64,000 nt of DNA, from NCBI GenBank assembly GCA_016721605.1, contig JADKHS010000036.1, positions 1 to 64,000 on the forward strand, in the 5' to 3' direction. The notes below the pieces were generated by a model that saw only the letters and a program-made list of their open reading frames with translations, ran no database searches and had not been told where the DNA came from. Both the position numbers and the translations under genes were made by a program. Of the stretch, positions 28,823 through 40,519 are shown piece by piece; positions within the stretch are counted from its first letter, which is position 1, and every line of letters begins with the position of its first letter. The DNA comes from Nitrosomonadales bacterium. Its GTDB lineage: Bacteria; Pseudomonadota; Gammaproteobacteria; Burkholderiales; Gallionellaceae.

Positions 28823-30682
28823 AAAAAATGAAACTGCACAGCCCCGACCTTACACAGGAAAACATAGTCAAGCTGGCAGAGTTGTTTCCCAATTGTGTAA
28901 CCGAATCGAAGAATGAAGACGGCACGGTAAAACGCGCCATCGACTTCGATCAACTGCGCCAGGAACTGTCCCCGCCATCGTCGAAGGCCCGCAGGAACGC
29001 TATCAGCTCAATTGGCCGGGCAAGCGCGAGGCGCTGCTGACCGCCAACGCCCCATCGCCAAGACCCTGCGCCCCTGCCGAGGAGAGCGTAGATTTCGATA
29101 CCACGCAGAACCTGTATATCGAGGGCGACAATCTGGATGCGCTCAAGCTGCTGCAGGAGACTTACCTGAACAAGGTGAAGATGATTTACATCGATCCGCC
29201 GTATAACACGGGAATGATTTTATCTATGAGGACGATTTTGAAGAGACTGAAGCCTATTTAGAGCGCTCTAATCAGAAGGACGAAATTGGGAATCGCATGG
29301 TCGCCAATACTGAGGCAAGTGGGCGCTTCCATTCTGACTGGCTAACGATGATGTATTCACGACTGAGACTTGCGCACCGACTACTAGATTCCGATGGAGT
29401 TATTTTTATCTCGATTGATGATAGTGAGGTGGATAATTTACGTAAATTTGCGACGAAGTTTTCGGCGAACAAAATTTTGCTGCCCAGATTATCTGGAAAA
29501 AACGGAGCACCCCGCCTAATGACAGAGTTATCGGTGCCCAGCACGATTACATTCTTGTCTATGTAAAAGAGACTATTTCAGGAATAAACCTCAGAGAGCG
29601 CTCTCCTGAGCAGGTTGCTCGTTATAAAAATCCAGACAAGCATCCAAAGGGGCCGTGGACTCCCGGCGATCTTATGGGGAATGTAAAGGGTGGGCGATAT
29701 GTAGCATCACTTTATTACCCGATTAAGAATCCTCGCACAGGCGTTGAGCATTACCATCGTCGAATGGAAACTGGCGTTTTAATAAAGAAAAGATACAAGA
29801 GTTACTTAATAACAACGAAATTTATTTCGGAGAGGATGATAAAGGCGACCAAAGCTGAAACGGTTTTTGTCGCAAGTAAAGGAGGGGGATTTCATGGACA
29901 ACACTCTGGGACTTTGCTCCATTAAACACCTCCGCCTCAAGCGAAATCGCAGAAATATTCGGCAATCTCGCAACCTTCGAAAATCCAAAACCTGTCGATT
30001 TAATACGACTGATACTTCGAAGTCGGATCAAAAAGACTCAATTGTTATGGATTTTTTTTGCTGGGTCGGCAACCACTGCGCACGCAATAATGGCTCTCAA
30101 TGCGAATGATGGTGGCAAAAGAAGGTTTGTGCTTGTTCAGTTGCCGGAGGCATGTAACGAGATACGAGAAGCATTCAAAGCTGGGTATAAAAATATTGCT
30201 GAGTTGAGCAAAGAGCGCATTCGCCGCGCAGGACAAAAAATAAAATCTGAAAATGCCCTCACCGCGCCTGACTTGGACATCGGTTTCCGCGTCCTGAAAA
30301 TTGACAGCTCCAACATGAAGGATGTGTACTACGCCCCGATGCGGTGCAGCAAGGTGACTTGCTGGCGCAGGTTGACAACATCCGCGAGGACCGCACCCCG
30401 AGGATTTGTTGTTCCAGGTCTTGCTCGATTGGGGCGTGGATTTGGCGTTGCCCATTACGACCGAAAACCATCGCCGGTAAGCAAGTATTCTTCGTGGACG
30501 GCAATGCGCTGGCAGCTTGCTTCGAGACGGGCATTAACGAGGAATTTGTGAAAACCCTCGCCGTCCGTCACCCCTTGCGCGCAGTGTTCCGCGACTCCGG
30601 TTTCGGCAGCGACAGCGTGAAGATCAATATTGAGCAAATATTCAAGCTCATTTCGCCCACCACTGAAGTGAAAAGCATCTAA
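28819..30682 (+). CDS. mod: Type III restriction-modification methyltransferase Mod (many frameshifts)
   Basis: Site-specific adenine-N6 methyltransferase, about 620 residues if restored. It begins MKLHSPDLTQENIVKLAELF (five codons after the ATG). In order: YIEGDNLDALKLLQ, catalytic motif IV IDPPYNTG (29190-29213), FHSDWLTMMYSRLRLAHRLL, VIFISIDDSEVDNLR, GGRYVASLYYPIKNP, and the S-adenosylmethionine motif FFAGSATTAHAIMAL (near 30052-30096). DPPY before FxGS makes it beta class, as in type III Mod. At least seven indels scatter it over three frames. The ATG overlaps the previous stop. It works with Res at 32345-35360; the recognition sequence cannot be predicted. Confidence 0.88.
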
Positions 30683-30692
30683 GGAGCGGGTG

Positions 30693-32171
30693 ATGGATCA
30701 AGCCACATTACAGTCGTTGTTGACCAGCTTGATTGCTACTTGGGAAAACGAGGTAGTGGAATTTAAGCAGGCCGGGAAAGACTACGATACCCACAAAATT
30801 GGTGAGTATTTCTCGGCGCTTTCCAACGAAGCCAACTTGCGCAACGTAGAACGTGCCTGGCTGGTGTTCGGTGTGGATAATAAAACCCGCTCGGTTGTGG
30901 GAAGCGACTATCGCCAAGACCATGAACGCCTGCATAGCCTGAAAATGCAGATCGCGGCGGAGACCGAACCCAGCATAACCTTTCGTCGTGACATTCATGA
31001 GTTGCAGGCTACCCAAGGGCGCGTTGTGCTGTTCGAGATACCCGCCGCTCCCATGGGCATGCCAATTGGTTGGAAGGGCCATTACTACTCCCGTGCGGGC
31101 GAGAGTCTGACAAGCCTAGGGCTGGACAAACAGGATGAAATTCGCGGGCAAATGGGTGCCACGGACTGGTCGGCGCAGGTGGTGCAGGGTGCTACGCTGG
31201 CGCATTTGGATGCCAGCGCCCTGAGCAGAGCACGCGAATCGTTTGCCAGAAAATATGCCAACCGCTTCGAGCCTGATGAGGTGATGCGCTGGTCGGATAG
31301 CACTTTTCTTGACCGCGCAAAGCTTACGCAAGACGGGCAGATTACTCGCACAACGCTATTGTTGCTGGGCAAGGAAGAGTCTACACACCTGCTGTCTCCC
31401 CACCCCGCACAGATGACATGGAAGCTGGAAGGCGCAGAGCGTGCTTACCAGCACTTTGGCCCGCCATTCCTGCTGAACACAACCGCCTTTGCAGAAGATA
31501 CGCAGCATCCAGTTGCGTATCCTGCCGGATGATCAATTGCTGGCGATTGAGCTGGCCAAATATGACCAGAAGATTGTTCTGGAAGCACTACATAACTGCA
31601 TTGCCCATCAGGATTATGCCCGCAATGGCCGTATTATCGTGACGGAGCAATCCGACCGGCTGATCTTTGAAAATGAAGGGGCGTTCTTTGAGGGTGTGCC
31701 GTCGGACTATTACACTGGCAACAAGACACCCAGGCGCTACGCTATTTTCCGATGCCGGACTATGACTTGAGCCGGAATGACTTGAGCGAACCGGTGGTGA
31801 AGATGACTATTCACGGCAGCATTGTTGACCTGGCTTATAGCCGCTTGCTGATTCAAAAACGGATTTGTCATTGCAGGAAATTTTTGCGCTCGACCGTGCA
31901 GAAGAAGCTGCCGTTGGATGAGGCAGTGGTGAAACACCTGCGCCATTCTGGACTGATCGAAGGCCGCAAGCCTAATTTATATGTATCGGCAGCGGTTGCT
32001 ATAGCCACTGCGACGTTGGCTGACTACATTCGCACTCGCGGTCAGGATGATGCGTTTTATCGGAAACAGATAACAGATTATTTGGATAAATCTGGAACGG
32101 CAACTCGCAAGGAAATAGACAGCTTGCTGTGGGGTCAACTTAGCGATGCACTTGATGATGCGCAAAAGTAA
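30693..32171 (+). CDS. AlbA_2 (Schlafen-type) + ATP-binding protein (frameshifts, internal gap)
   Basis: About 490 residues. The N-terminus has the AlbA_2 pattern: WENEVVEFKQAGKDYDTHKIGE ... YFSALSNEANLR and GWKGHYYSRAGESLTSL. The middle carries the ATPase segment VLEALHNCIAHQDYARNGRI, and the end is a winged-helix-like region (TADYI-type ADYIRTRG ... KEIDSLLWGQLSDAL). AAGGAG at 30681-30686 supports ATG 30693; the mod stop overlaps this site. Frame breaks lie near 31495 and 31880. At about 31741 NKTPRRY is followed almost directly by FPMPDYDLSRND; members of this family usually have some 25-30 residues there (NMIDTxGYG region), so a small deletion is likely. Role in the defence operon unknown. 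Confidence 0.75.
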
Positions 32172-32344
32172 TCAAGATCGGGAATCTTTTGACTGGCTTG
32201 CGGCAAACTGGAGTCATTGAAAATACTGGGTCTCGTAAGTCCCCAAATGGGTGCTAAGTAAGAAAAATTAAGAATAAAAAGAATAAATGCCAAGAATAAA
32301 TATATGCATTACTTTGTTTTTTAAACAGATTTTTGTTGGCCAGA

Positions 32345-35300
32345 ATGAAATTAAAATTTAAAAAGCAGCAATACCAAACCAACGCCGTGGATTCGGTCGT
32401 GGATTGCTTTGCCGGTCAACCGTCAGGTTCTTTGTTTAAGTACAAGATTGATCCAGGGCGCGTGGAAGCGGGTGTGCCGCAGCAGCGATCCTTTAACGAA
32501 GGGGAAGGTTTTAAAAATGAGGACATCGCGCTAACGCAATCCGCGCTGCTGGAAAACCTTCTCAAGGTTCAGCGGCGCCAAAACTTGCCGCTTTCCGCCG
32601 CACTGGCCAGCAACAAGGTTTGCCCGATCAATCTTGATATTGAGATGGAAACCGGCACCGGCAAGACTTATTGCTACATCAAAACGATGTTCGAGTTGAA
32701 CCAGCGTTATGGCTGGAGCAAGTTCATCGTGGTGGTGCCCAGCATTGCAATCCGTGAAGGCGTGTTCAAGTCATTGGAGATTACCGCCGAGCATTTTCTG
32801 GAAGAGTACAAAAACGAGCCCGCTTCTTCATCTACAACTCCAAGCAGCTGCACAATCTGAAAGTTTTCTTCCGATGCTGGCATCAATGTGATGGTGATCA
32901 ATGTCCAGGCTTTTGCGGCTCGGGGTGCTGAGAACCGCCGCATTTATGAAGAGTTGGATGATTTCCAGTCCCGCCGCCCCATTGACGTTATCAAGAAAAA
33001 TCGACCGATTTTAATCCTTGATGAACCACAAAAAATGGAGGGACGCAAAACCTTAAAATCACTGGAAGAATTCAACGCCTTGATGGCTCTTCGGTATTCT
33101 GCCACCCATAAAACCACGCACAATAAAATCAACCGCCTCGATGCGCTGGATGCCTATAACCAGAAGTTGGTGAAGAAGATCGCGGTGCGCGGTATTTCCG
33201 TGAAGGGGTTGACCGGCACGAATGCTTATCTGTACCTGGAGTCCATTGAGATTTCCACCAGCAAGCCGCCGATTGCCCGTGTCGAGTTGGAAATTAAGCA
33301 AAATAATGGCATCAAGCGCGTGGTGTGCAAACTGGGTAAAAACGATAGCCTTTTCGATATTTCCCAAGGGCTAGATCAGTACAAGGGCTTTGTCATTGCC
33401 GACATCAATGCGCACACGGATACCGTGTATTTCACTAATGGCGTTGAGCTTCAAGCAGGGGAAGCCACGGGCGATATAAACGAGGCAGCATTGCGGCGCA
33501 TCCAGATTCGCGAAGCCGTGAAAGCCCACTTCGAAAAAGAACAGGCGCTGTTCCATCAAGGCATCAAGGTGCTGTCGTTATTTTTTATCGACGAGGTCGC
33601 CAAATATCGGCGCTACGATGAAAACGGTGAAAATCCGGGTGAATATGCGCAGATATTTGAAGAGGAATACAACCAGCATCTCAATGAAGTGCTAACGCTA
33701 GAGGACACGCCTTATAACCGTTACCTGAAGGAATAACAGCCGGTAAGACACATGACGGCTATTTTCCATAGATAAGAAAACTAAGCGCCTGGTCGATCCA
33801 GAAACGGGCAAAAAATCCAACGAGACGGATGATGTGGATGCTTATGACCTAATTTTGAAAAACAAGGAGCGTTTGTTGTCACTAGCCGAGCCGGTGCGCT
33901 TCATCTTCTCCCACTCCGCGCTGCGCGAGGGGTGGGACAACCCCAATGTGTTCGTGATCTGCACGCTTAAACATAGCGACAACACAATTTCTCGCCGTCA
34001 GGAGGTGGGCCGTGGCTTGCGCATATCGGTCAACCAGGACGGCGACCGCATGGATAACCCGGCGACGGTACACCAGATCAATGTGCTAACCGTGGTTACC
34101 AGCGAGAGCTCAAGGATTTTGTCACCGCATTGCAGCGCGACATCAGCGATTCGCTTTCCGAGCGGCCACGCATTGCCAATGAAGAATACTTCACCGGCAA
34201 AGTGTTCAAAACGGCCACTGGCGATATGGTGGTGGTTCCACAAATAGCAAAACAAATTTACAAGTATCTACTGAAGAACGACTACACCGACGATAGCGAT
34301 AAAATCACTCAGGCTTATCACGATGCAAAAACAGAAGGCAAGCTTGCCGATTTGCCCGCCGAGCTACTGCCTTACACAGAGCAAGTATTTCAACTGATCG
34401 ACAGCGTCTTTAGCGATGTGCAATTGCTGCTTCCTGAAAATGATCGTGGAGCGAAGCCCAATCTTCCAAACGAAAACTTCAAAAGGAAGGAGTTTAAGGC
34501 ATTGTGGAACCGCATCAACCGCAAGGCTGCATACGGTGTTCAATTCGACAGCGCAGAGCTCATCGGCAAGTGTGTCAAAGCGCTGGAGACAGAGCTTCGC
34601 GTCACGCCATTGCAGTACACACATAGTGGTGAGCAGGCCGATAGGCTGACCCATGATGGGCTGAAGCAGGGCGAGGCTTTCAAGCTGACCGCGACCGAGA
34701 CGGACAGGTACACCAACTCGGTCCATTCTGCCGTGAAATACGACCTGCTGGGCAAAATAGCCGAGGCCGTGCAGCTGACCGGAGCTACCGTGGCATCCAT
34801 TCTGTGCGGTGTTAATGTCGCCGTATTTGCACAGTTCAAGACCAACCCGGAGAGCTTCATTGCGCAGGCGAGCCGGTTAATCAACGAACAGAAAGCAACA
34901 GTCATCATTGAACATCTGGTCTATGACCCAATTGCCGAAACCCACGACATCAAAATCTTTACTCAAGGCCAAAGCAAGCAGGATTTCAGCAAGGCAGGCT
35001 TGCCCCTGGCGCCATATCTATGACTATGTGATTACCGATTCCAATGTTGAACGCGAGTTCGTCAAGGAACTAGACACCAGTGCCGAGGTGGTTGTTTACG
35101 CCAAGCTGCCAAAGGGATTTTTTATACCGACTCCGGTCGGCAACTACAACCCAGACTGGGCCATCGCTTTCCATGAAGGTGCGGTCAAACACATCTATTT
35201 TATTGCTGAGACCAAGGGCACCATGTTATCCATGGAATTGCGGAAAATCGAGGAATGCAAAATCGAATGTGCGCGCAAGTTCTTTACTAAAATCACTTCC

Positions 35301-35360
35301 GATCAAGTGAAATACGACGTGGTGGACAGCTACGGCAAGCTGATGGAGTTGGTGAAGTAG
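32345..35360 (+). CDS. res: Type III restriction helicase-endonuclease Res (frameshifts)
   Basis: Translocating restriction subunit, about 1005 residues. It starts [20 protein letters not shown]. Helicase: [18 protein letters not shown] (motif I), [11 protein letters not shown] (motif II), LRYSATHKT (motif III), [20 protein letters not shown] and [13 protein letters not shown] (motifs V-VI). The C-terminal PD-(D/E)XK nuclease is seen as [11 protein letters not shown] ... YFIAETKGT near 35150-35220. Breaks lie near 32830, 33740, 34110 and 35005. The ATG at 32345 lacks a clear ribosome site. A 170-base AT-rich gap with repeated AAGAATAAA words separates it from the previous gene, so it may have its own promoter. 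Cleavage should need Mod and two sites, as known for type III enzymes. Confidence 0.88.
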
Positions 35361-35467
35361 GCGGGAATCACTTGGCCATCAAGCCGTTTTGGTTTTAGCG
35401 AGATAGCCGTTGTCCTACACACTCGGCGGTGGCAAGTCGTGCGTGCCCTACCAGTCAAACAGTTTGA

Positions 35468-36697
35468 TCAGCTACGGTAACTGGCGTTGATTTTGACATA
35501 GTCATAAGAGAAATCGCAGGTCCATACTGTGGCAACTGCCGTGCCGCGATCTAGCATGACCCGAATGGTAATGTCGCTTTGTTGCATGATGCGCTGACCA
35601 TCTTCCTCAATATAGCTGGCGGCGCGTCCGCCATGCTCAGCTACTAGCACATCGTCAAGATATAGCTTGAGACGATGCACATCGAGATCCTGCACATCGG
35701 CATAACCGATAGCAGCAAGGATGCGGCCAAGATTGGGATCAGAAGCGAAAAATGCAGTCTTGACCAAGGGGGAGCGTGCCACGGCATAGGCGATTTGCTT
35801 GCACTCCGCCACGCTCTTGCCCCCTTCAATTTGGACAGTGATAAACTTGGTCGCACCCTCACCATCACGCACGATGGCCTGCGCCAGCAATATGGCAACA
35901 TCCGTGACTGCCGCCTGCAATTGCGCGAATGCCGTGCTTTTCACATCTGTGATAGCTTGCGCACCGCTCATGCCGGTGGCGATCACCATCAGTGCGTCAT
36001 TGGTAGATGTATCGCCATCCACAGTGATGCAATTGAACGACGCATCACTGGCGTGAGTCACCAACTGTTGCAACAAAGGCTGCGCTACTGCCGCATCGGT
36101 AGCAATATAGCCGAGCATGGTGGCCATGTTGGGATGGATCATGCCGGATCCCTTAGCGATGCCGGTAATCGTGATAGTTACACCATCGAGTGTAATTTGT
36201 TTGGACACCGCTTTAGCAACGATGTCAGTAGTCATGATGGCCTGCGCGGCATTAAGCCAGTTATCCTCGCGTAGGTCGGCTACGCAGTTTGGCAGTCCTG
36301 AGATCAACCGCGACAGCGGTAGCGCCTCCATGATCACGCCGGTGGAGAACGGCAGCACCTGCTCTGCCTCGCAGTCCAGCAGATTGGCTACTTCGGCACA
36401 GGTGGCTCGAGCCGCAGCCAGCCCCTGCTCACCGGTACCGGCATTAGCGTTGCCCGTGTTAACCACCAGTGCACGCACGCTTTTGTTCGCAACCAGATGT
36501 TCGCGCGCCACAATAACCGGCGCGGCGCAGAAACGGTTTTGCGTGAATACGCCAGCCACCGTGGCTTGCGCGGTCAGGTGCATGAGTAGCAAATCCTTGC
36601 GCCCGGGCTTCTTGATGCTCGCTTCCGCAGTGCCTAGCAGCACGCCTTTGACAGGCAGCAGAGCGCTTGAGACAGGAGATTGCAGATTAACTGGCAT
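35468..36697 (-). CDS. argJ: Bifunctional ornithine acetyltransferase / N-acetylglutamate synthase
   Basis: Arginine-pathway enzyme that moves the acetyl group from N-acetylornithine to glutamate and, in bifunctional forms, also makes N-acetylglutamate from acetyl-CoA. 409 residues, uninterrupted. The self-cleavage site [13 protein letters not shown] (cut before the Thr of ATML) is present near residue 190, preceded by the KGSGM loop. [14 protein letters not shown] and [15 protein letters not shown] are typical. It is the first core gene after the defence island, convergent with Res. Confidence 0.95.
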   Translation of the reverse strand: MPVNLQSPVSSALLPVKGVLLGTAEASIKKPGRKDLLLMHLTAQATVAGVFTQNRFCAAPVIVAREHLVANKSVRALVVNTGNANAGTGEQGLAAARATCAEVANLLDCEAEQVLPFSTGVIMEALPLSRLISGLPNCVADLREDNWLNAAQAIMTTDIVAKAVSKQITLDGVTITITGIAKGSGMIHPNMATMLGYIATDAAVAQPLLQQLVTHASDASFNCITVDGDTSTNDALMVIATGMSGAQAITDVKSTAFAQLQAAVTDVAILLAQAIVRDGEGATKFITVQIEGGKSVAECKQIAYAVARSPLVKTAFFASDPNLGRILAAIGYADVQDLDVHRLKLYLDDVLVAEHGGRAASYIEEDGQRIMQQSDITIRVMLDRGTAVATVWTCDFSYDYVKINASYRS

Positions 36698-36858
36698 GCT
36701 TTTAACCTATATATTTCATAATTTCATAGATGACTGCTTAGCAATTATTTTTCAGGCAATAACTGTAGAAGGGTGGCGCGGACATCCATATAACGAACTG
36801 AACAAACATATCGAAACCGTAAGGGAGCGCTTCACAATTAAAGCATTTAGACTAATCG

Positions 36859-37356
36859 CTAATAACGTCCACCTTGTTGATAAATGTAATTGCTCATTTC
36901 TACGGATTGCATATTCATGCGTCTCACAATACCGTGCACATGACGCACGACGCCACGCATTACGTAGTAAACGATAGCGGGGTTTGTGCTGAGGAACGAT
37001 TCTAGACGGGAACGGTTTAGTAATAGTACTTGACTATTCGTCTTGGCGACCACAGTAGCGCTGATCTGCGCGGCACTTCCACCAACAAACGTAATAATGC
37101 CAGCCAAATCACCGGGCTGCAGCAGATGCAAGGTGGCTTTCTCACCGCCAAGAGTGGCAGTCGCCTCAACTTCACCTGTAGCAAGGATCATCAGTGTATT
37201 TCTGAGTGTGCTGTTACCAGGCTGGAGGAGATATTCACCCGCTTTGTATTCGTGCACCGTAATAATATTTGCCAATTCTTCAATCTCGGCATCCCGCAAC
37301 TCTTCAGTTAGCGTGGAATTACGCAGGGTCTGCAAAATCAAGTCATCTGTCGTCAT
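36859..37356 (-). CDS. Single-domain cyclic-nucleotide-binding protein
   Basis: A 165-residue protein made of one Crp-type cNMP-binding domain: YKAGEYLLQPGNSTLRNTLMIL, GEVEATATLGGEKATLHLLQPGDLAG and VLLLNRSRLESFL. The helix-turn-helix region of Crp/Fnr regulators is absent; the C-terminus is a short helix (RHVHGIVRRMN) and tail. The start at 37356 follows GGGAG on the minus strand; an upstream TTG at 37371 is less likely. Placed between argJ and secA. It may sense a nucleotide and act through protein contact; nothing in the sequence identifies ligand or partner. Confidence 0.75.
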   Translation of the reverse strand: MTTDDLILQTLRNSTLTEELRDAEIEELANIITVHEYKAGEYLLQPGNSTLRNTLMILATGEVEATATLGGEKATLHLLQPGDLAGIITFVGGSAAQISATVVAKTNSQVLLLNRSRLESFLSTNPAIVYYVMRGVVRHVHGIVRRMNMQSVEMSNYIYQQGGRY

Positions 37357-37382
37357 CGTGATCTCCCACAAAAATAATTACC

Positions 37383-40096
37383 TCAAGTTAACTTGCCATG
37401 GCAGTGCTTATATTTTTTACCAGAGCCACACGGGCATGGATCATTACGTCCGGCTTTTTTGTCAGTGCGTGCCAATGGTTTTTTTTCTGCCTCCCCATCC
37501 TCAGCGGCTCCGGCCTCATCATAGTCGGCATGGTGATACTGCACATTTTCCGGAGCGTGGGGTGCTTCTACCGCTTCAATATCCTGTTCGTTACGGATGC
37601 GTACGTTCATCAGCGTTAGGGTGACATCACGCTTTGATCGATTCAAGCATGCCGGAAAATAACTCGAATGCTTCACGCTTATATTCTTGCTTGGGATTTT
37701 TTTGCGCATAACCACGCAGATGGATGCCCTGACGCAGATGATCCAGCGCCGCCAAGTGCTCACGCCAGTGGGTATCCACGCTTTGTAGCATGATGATGCG
37801 CTCATATCCGTGCATCATTTCTGCTTCAACTTGCTCCACCTTGGCCTGATATTGCTGTTGCGCAGCCTGCACCACACGGTCACGCAAGCTAGTTTCATCA
37901 AGCTGTTTATTTTCTTCCAGCCATTGTGCAAGCGGTAGAGTTAATTGAAATTCAGCAGCCAATGCCTTTTCCAGCCCCGGGACATCCCACTGCTCTTCCA
38001 TACTCTGCGGTGCGATGTATTCGCTAATGATGTTATGCATTACCCCTTCGCGCATTGCGTCGATCGTTTCGGAAATATCCGTGCTCTCCAGCAATTCATT
38101 GCGCTGCTGGTAGATGACTTTACGTTGTTCATTAGCAACATCGTCGTATTCAAGAATTTGCTTGCGCATGTCAAAATTGCGCGCTTCGACCTTGCGTTGT
38201 GCGTTCTCAATGGCACGGGTGACCCAAGAATGCTCAATCGCCTCACCTTCGGGCAGCTTGAAACGGTTCATAATGGCTGCTACACGGTCAGAGGCAAAAA
38301 TCCGCAACAGCGGATCTTCCAGCGATAAATAAAAACGGCTGGAGCCAGGGTCACCCTGACGACCCGCGCGGCCACGCAATTGGTTATCCACACGACGCGA
38401 TTCGTGGCGCTCGGTACCGATGATATGTAAACCCCCGCTCTTTACAACTTGGTCATGTATCGGTTGCCATTCAGCGCGCAACTGGGCGATGCGTTGATCA
38501 CGCGTGGCATTGTCCAAACTCTCGTCCATGCGTAACCGTTCGATGGGCTTTTCCACATTGCCGCCCAATACAATGTCAGTGCCGCGCCCGGCCATGTTAG
38601 TGGCAATCGTAATCATCTTTGGGCTCCCGCTTGCGCGCTATGATCTCAGCTTCGCGCGCATGCTGCTTGGCGTTTAAAACTTGGTGCGGCAACTTTTCTT
38701 TGTCCAATAATTGCGACAATAACTCCGATGTTTCAATCGAGGTGGTGCCGACCAGTACTGGTTGGCTACGTTGGTAGCAATCCTTAATATCCAAAATGGC
38801 TGCCCGATATTTCTCGCTTGTCGTAAGATAAACTTTGTCCATCATATCCTTACGGATAGTGGGCCGGTGCGGTGGGATAATGACGGTTTCCAGGTTGTAA
38901 ATCTGCTGAAACTCAAACGCTTCGGTATCTGCCGTACCGGTCATGCCGGCTAATTTGCCGTATAGACGGAAGTAATTCTGGAAGGTAATAGAGGCTAGAG
39001 TTTGATTCTCCTTCTGGATAGTCACCCCTTCTTTTGCCTCTACCGCTTGGTGCAGGCCTTCGGACCAACGTCTTCCTGCCATCATACGGCCAGTGAATTC
39101 ATCTACAATGATCACTTCGCCGTCTTGTACTACATAATTTTGGTCGCGAAGATACAGCGCATGTGCACGCAACGCGGCGTACAGATGATGAATCAGCATG
39201 ATGTTGGTTGGGTCATATAAGCTGCCGCCCGTGGGCAATAGCCCTGCTTGACTAAGTAATTCTTCAGCGTGCTCATGCCCGCTTTCCGTCAACAGAATCT
39301 GACGGTTTTTCTCGTCAACACTGTAATCGCCGGGGCCATTTTCTTCTTGCTGACGCACCAGCTGTGGCACCAATTTGTCCATGCGGATATAAACGTCCAC
39401 ATTATCTTCAGCTTGGCCAGAAATAATCAGCGGTGTACGCGCCTCATCGATCAGAATGGAATCCACCTCATCCACGATGGCATAATTCAATTTACGCTGA
39501 AAGCGCTCACCGGCATGGGTAGCCATATTGTCGCGGAGATAATCAAAGCCAAATTCGTTGTTGGTGCCGTAGGTGATATCCGCACTGTAAGCAGCTTGCT
39601 TATCGGTAGGGTCCATCTGCGACAAAATTACACCAACTGATAACCCAAGGAAGCGATACAGCCGACCCATCCATTCAGCATCACGTGCCGCCAGGTAATC
39701 GTTTACCGTCACCACGTGTACGCCGTGACCTGAAAGTGCATTGAGATATGCTGGCAGGGTCGCCATCAAAGTTTTACCCTCACCGGTGCGCATTTCCGCA
39801 ATCTTTCCATGGTGCAGTGCCATACCGCCGATCAGTTGCTCGTCGAAATGGCGCATTTGCAGCACGCGTTGCCCGGCCTCACGCACCACAGCGAATGCCT
39901 CAGGTAACAATGTATTCAGCGTTTCGCCTTGGGCAATGCGCTGTTTGAAAGTTTCAGTTTTAAGACGCAATGCCTCATCAGAAAGCTTCCCTATTTCAGC
40001 CTCGAGAGCGTTAATCATCACCACTGCTTGGCGATATTGTTTGAGAAGGCGATCGTTACGACTGCCAAAAACACTTTTCAATAAAGTAGAAATCAT
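37383..40096 (-). CDS. secA: Preprotein translocase ATPase SecA (frameshifts)
   Basis: Motor of the Sec pathway, about 904 residues. The N-terminus is [20 protein letters not shown]. Motor motifs include [19 protein letters not shown] and [15 protein letters not shown] in the first piece, then [16 protein letters not shown] and [20 protein letters not shown] in the second. The end carries the zinc-binding tail [20 protein letters not shown]. Frame changes are near 38610 and near 37630-37700. All regions are conserved, so these are probably sequence errors in an essential gene. Divergent from the dciA-like gene, the usual betaproteobacterial neighbourhood. Confidence 0.95.
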
Positions 40097-40519
40097 TGTT
40101 TAATTTTTCTAGGTTTCAATTCTAAGAATTTTAACGATTAGTTTTAATGCTGAATTTATTTTCGGTTACACCAAGCAAAAAGGGTGAAGTGCCACACCTC
40201 ACCCTTGTAAAAATCTCATGGCTATCAATTCTCGGCGTGTCAAAAAACGTTTGTGGTTGTGCGCGGCAATTCTGAATATTCCACTTCGTAGAGTCATGTG
40301 AAAGCCACAAAACAAGTTTTATCTGTTCATCTTGGCAAATTGCAGCACGTATTACAGTCACAACTTGTACCCGCAGCTTGAACAACTAAATCTTTGCTAT
40401 ATTAGCATATTGCTCTGGATAAGCTGAATACACCCTGGATATCTTCCAGGTCTGTCTTTTACAAACCAATGGAAACTAGAATAATATCCATGTTTTAATT
40501 TTTAAATTAACCTGACGCT
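40097..40519. other. Divergent secA/dciA intergenic region
   Basis: The 423 bases contain no convincing gene. An 84-codon minus frame (40131-40385) lacks family features and runs through the hairpin at 40180-40206. A smaller hairpin CCTGGA-5-TCCAGG lies at 40434-40450. Promoters of both genes should lie here. Confidence 0.5.
40180..40206 (-). terminator. Strong hairpin with T run, read toward secA
   Basis: AAGGGTGA (40180-40187) pairs perfectly with TCACCCTT (40199-40206). Inside, GTG/CAC adds three more pairs after one mismatch. On the minus strand the stem is followed by TTTGC, extending its own TT into a run of five T. This is the form of an intrinsic terminator in front of secA. It could be an attenuator in the secA leader or end a short upstream RNA. 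Confidence 0.5.

Noticed and set aside
30455..30637. Small minus-strand frames inside mod and res
   Set aside because: They are antisense to conserved methyltransferase and helicase text and lack ribosome sites.
40131..40385. 84-codon minus-strand frame upstream of secA as a SecM-like gene
   Set aside because: No signal peptide, no arrest-like motif, no ribosome site. The frame runs through a terminator-like hairpin.
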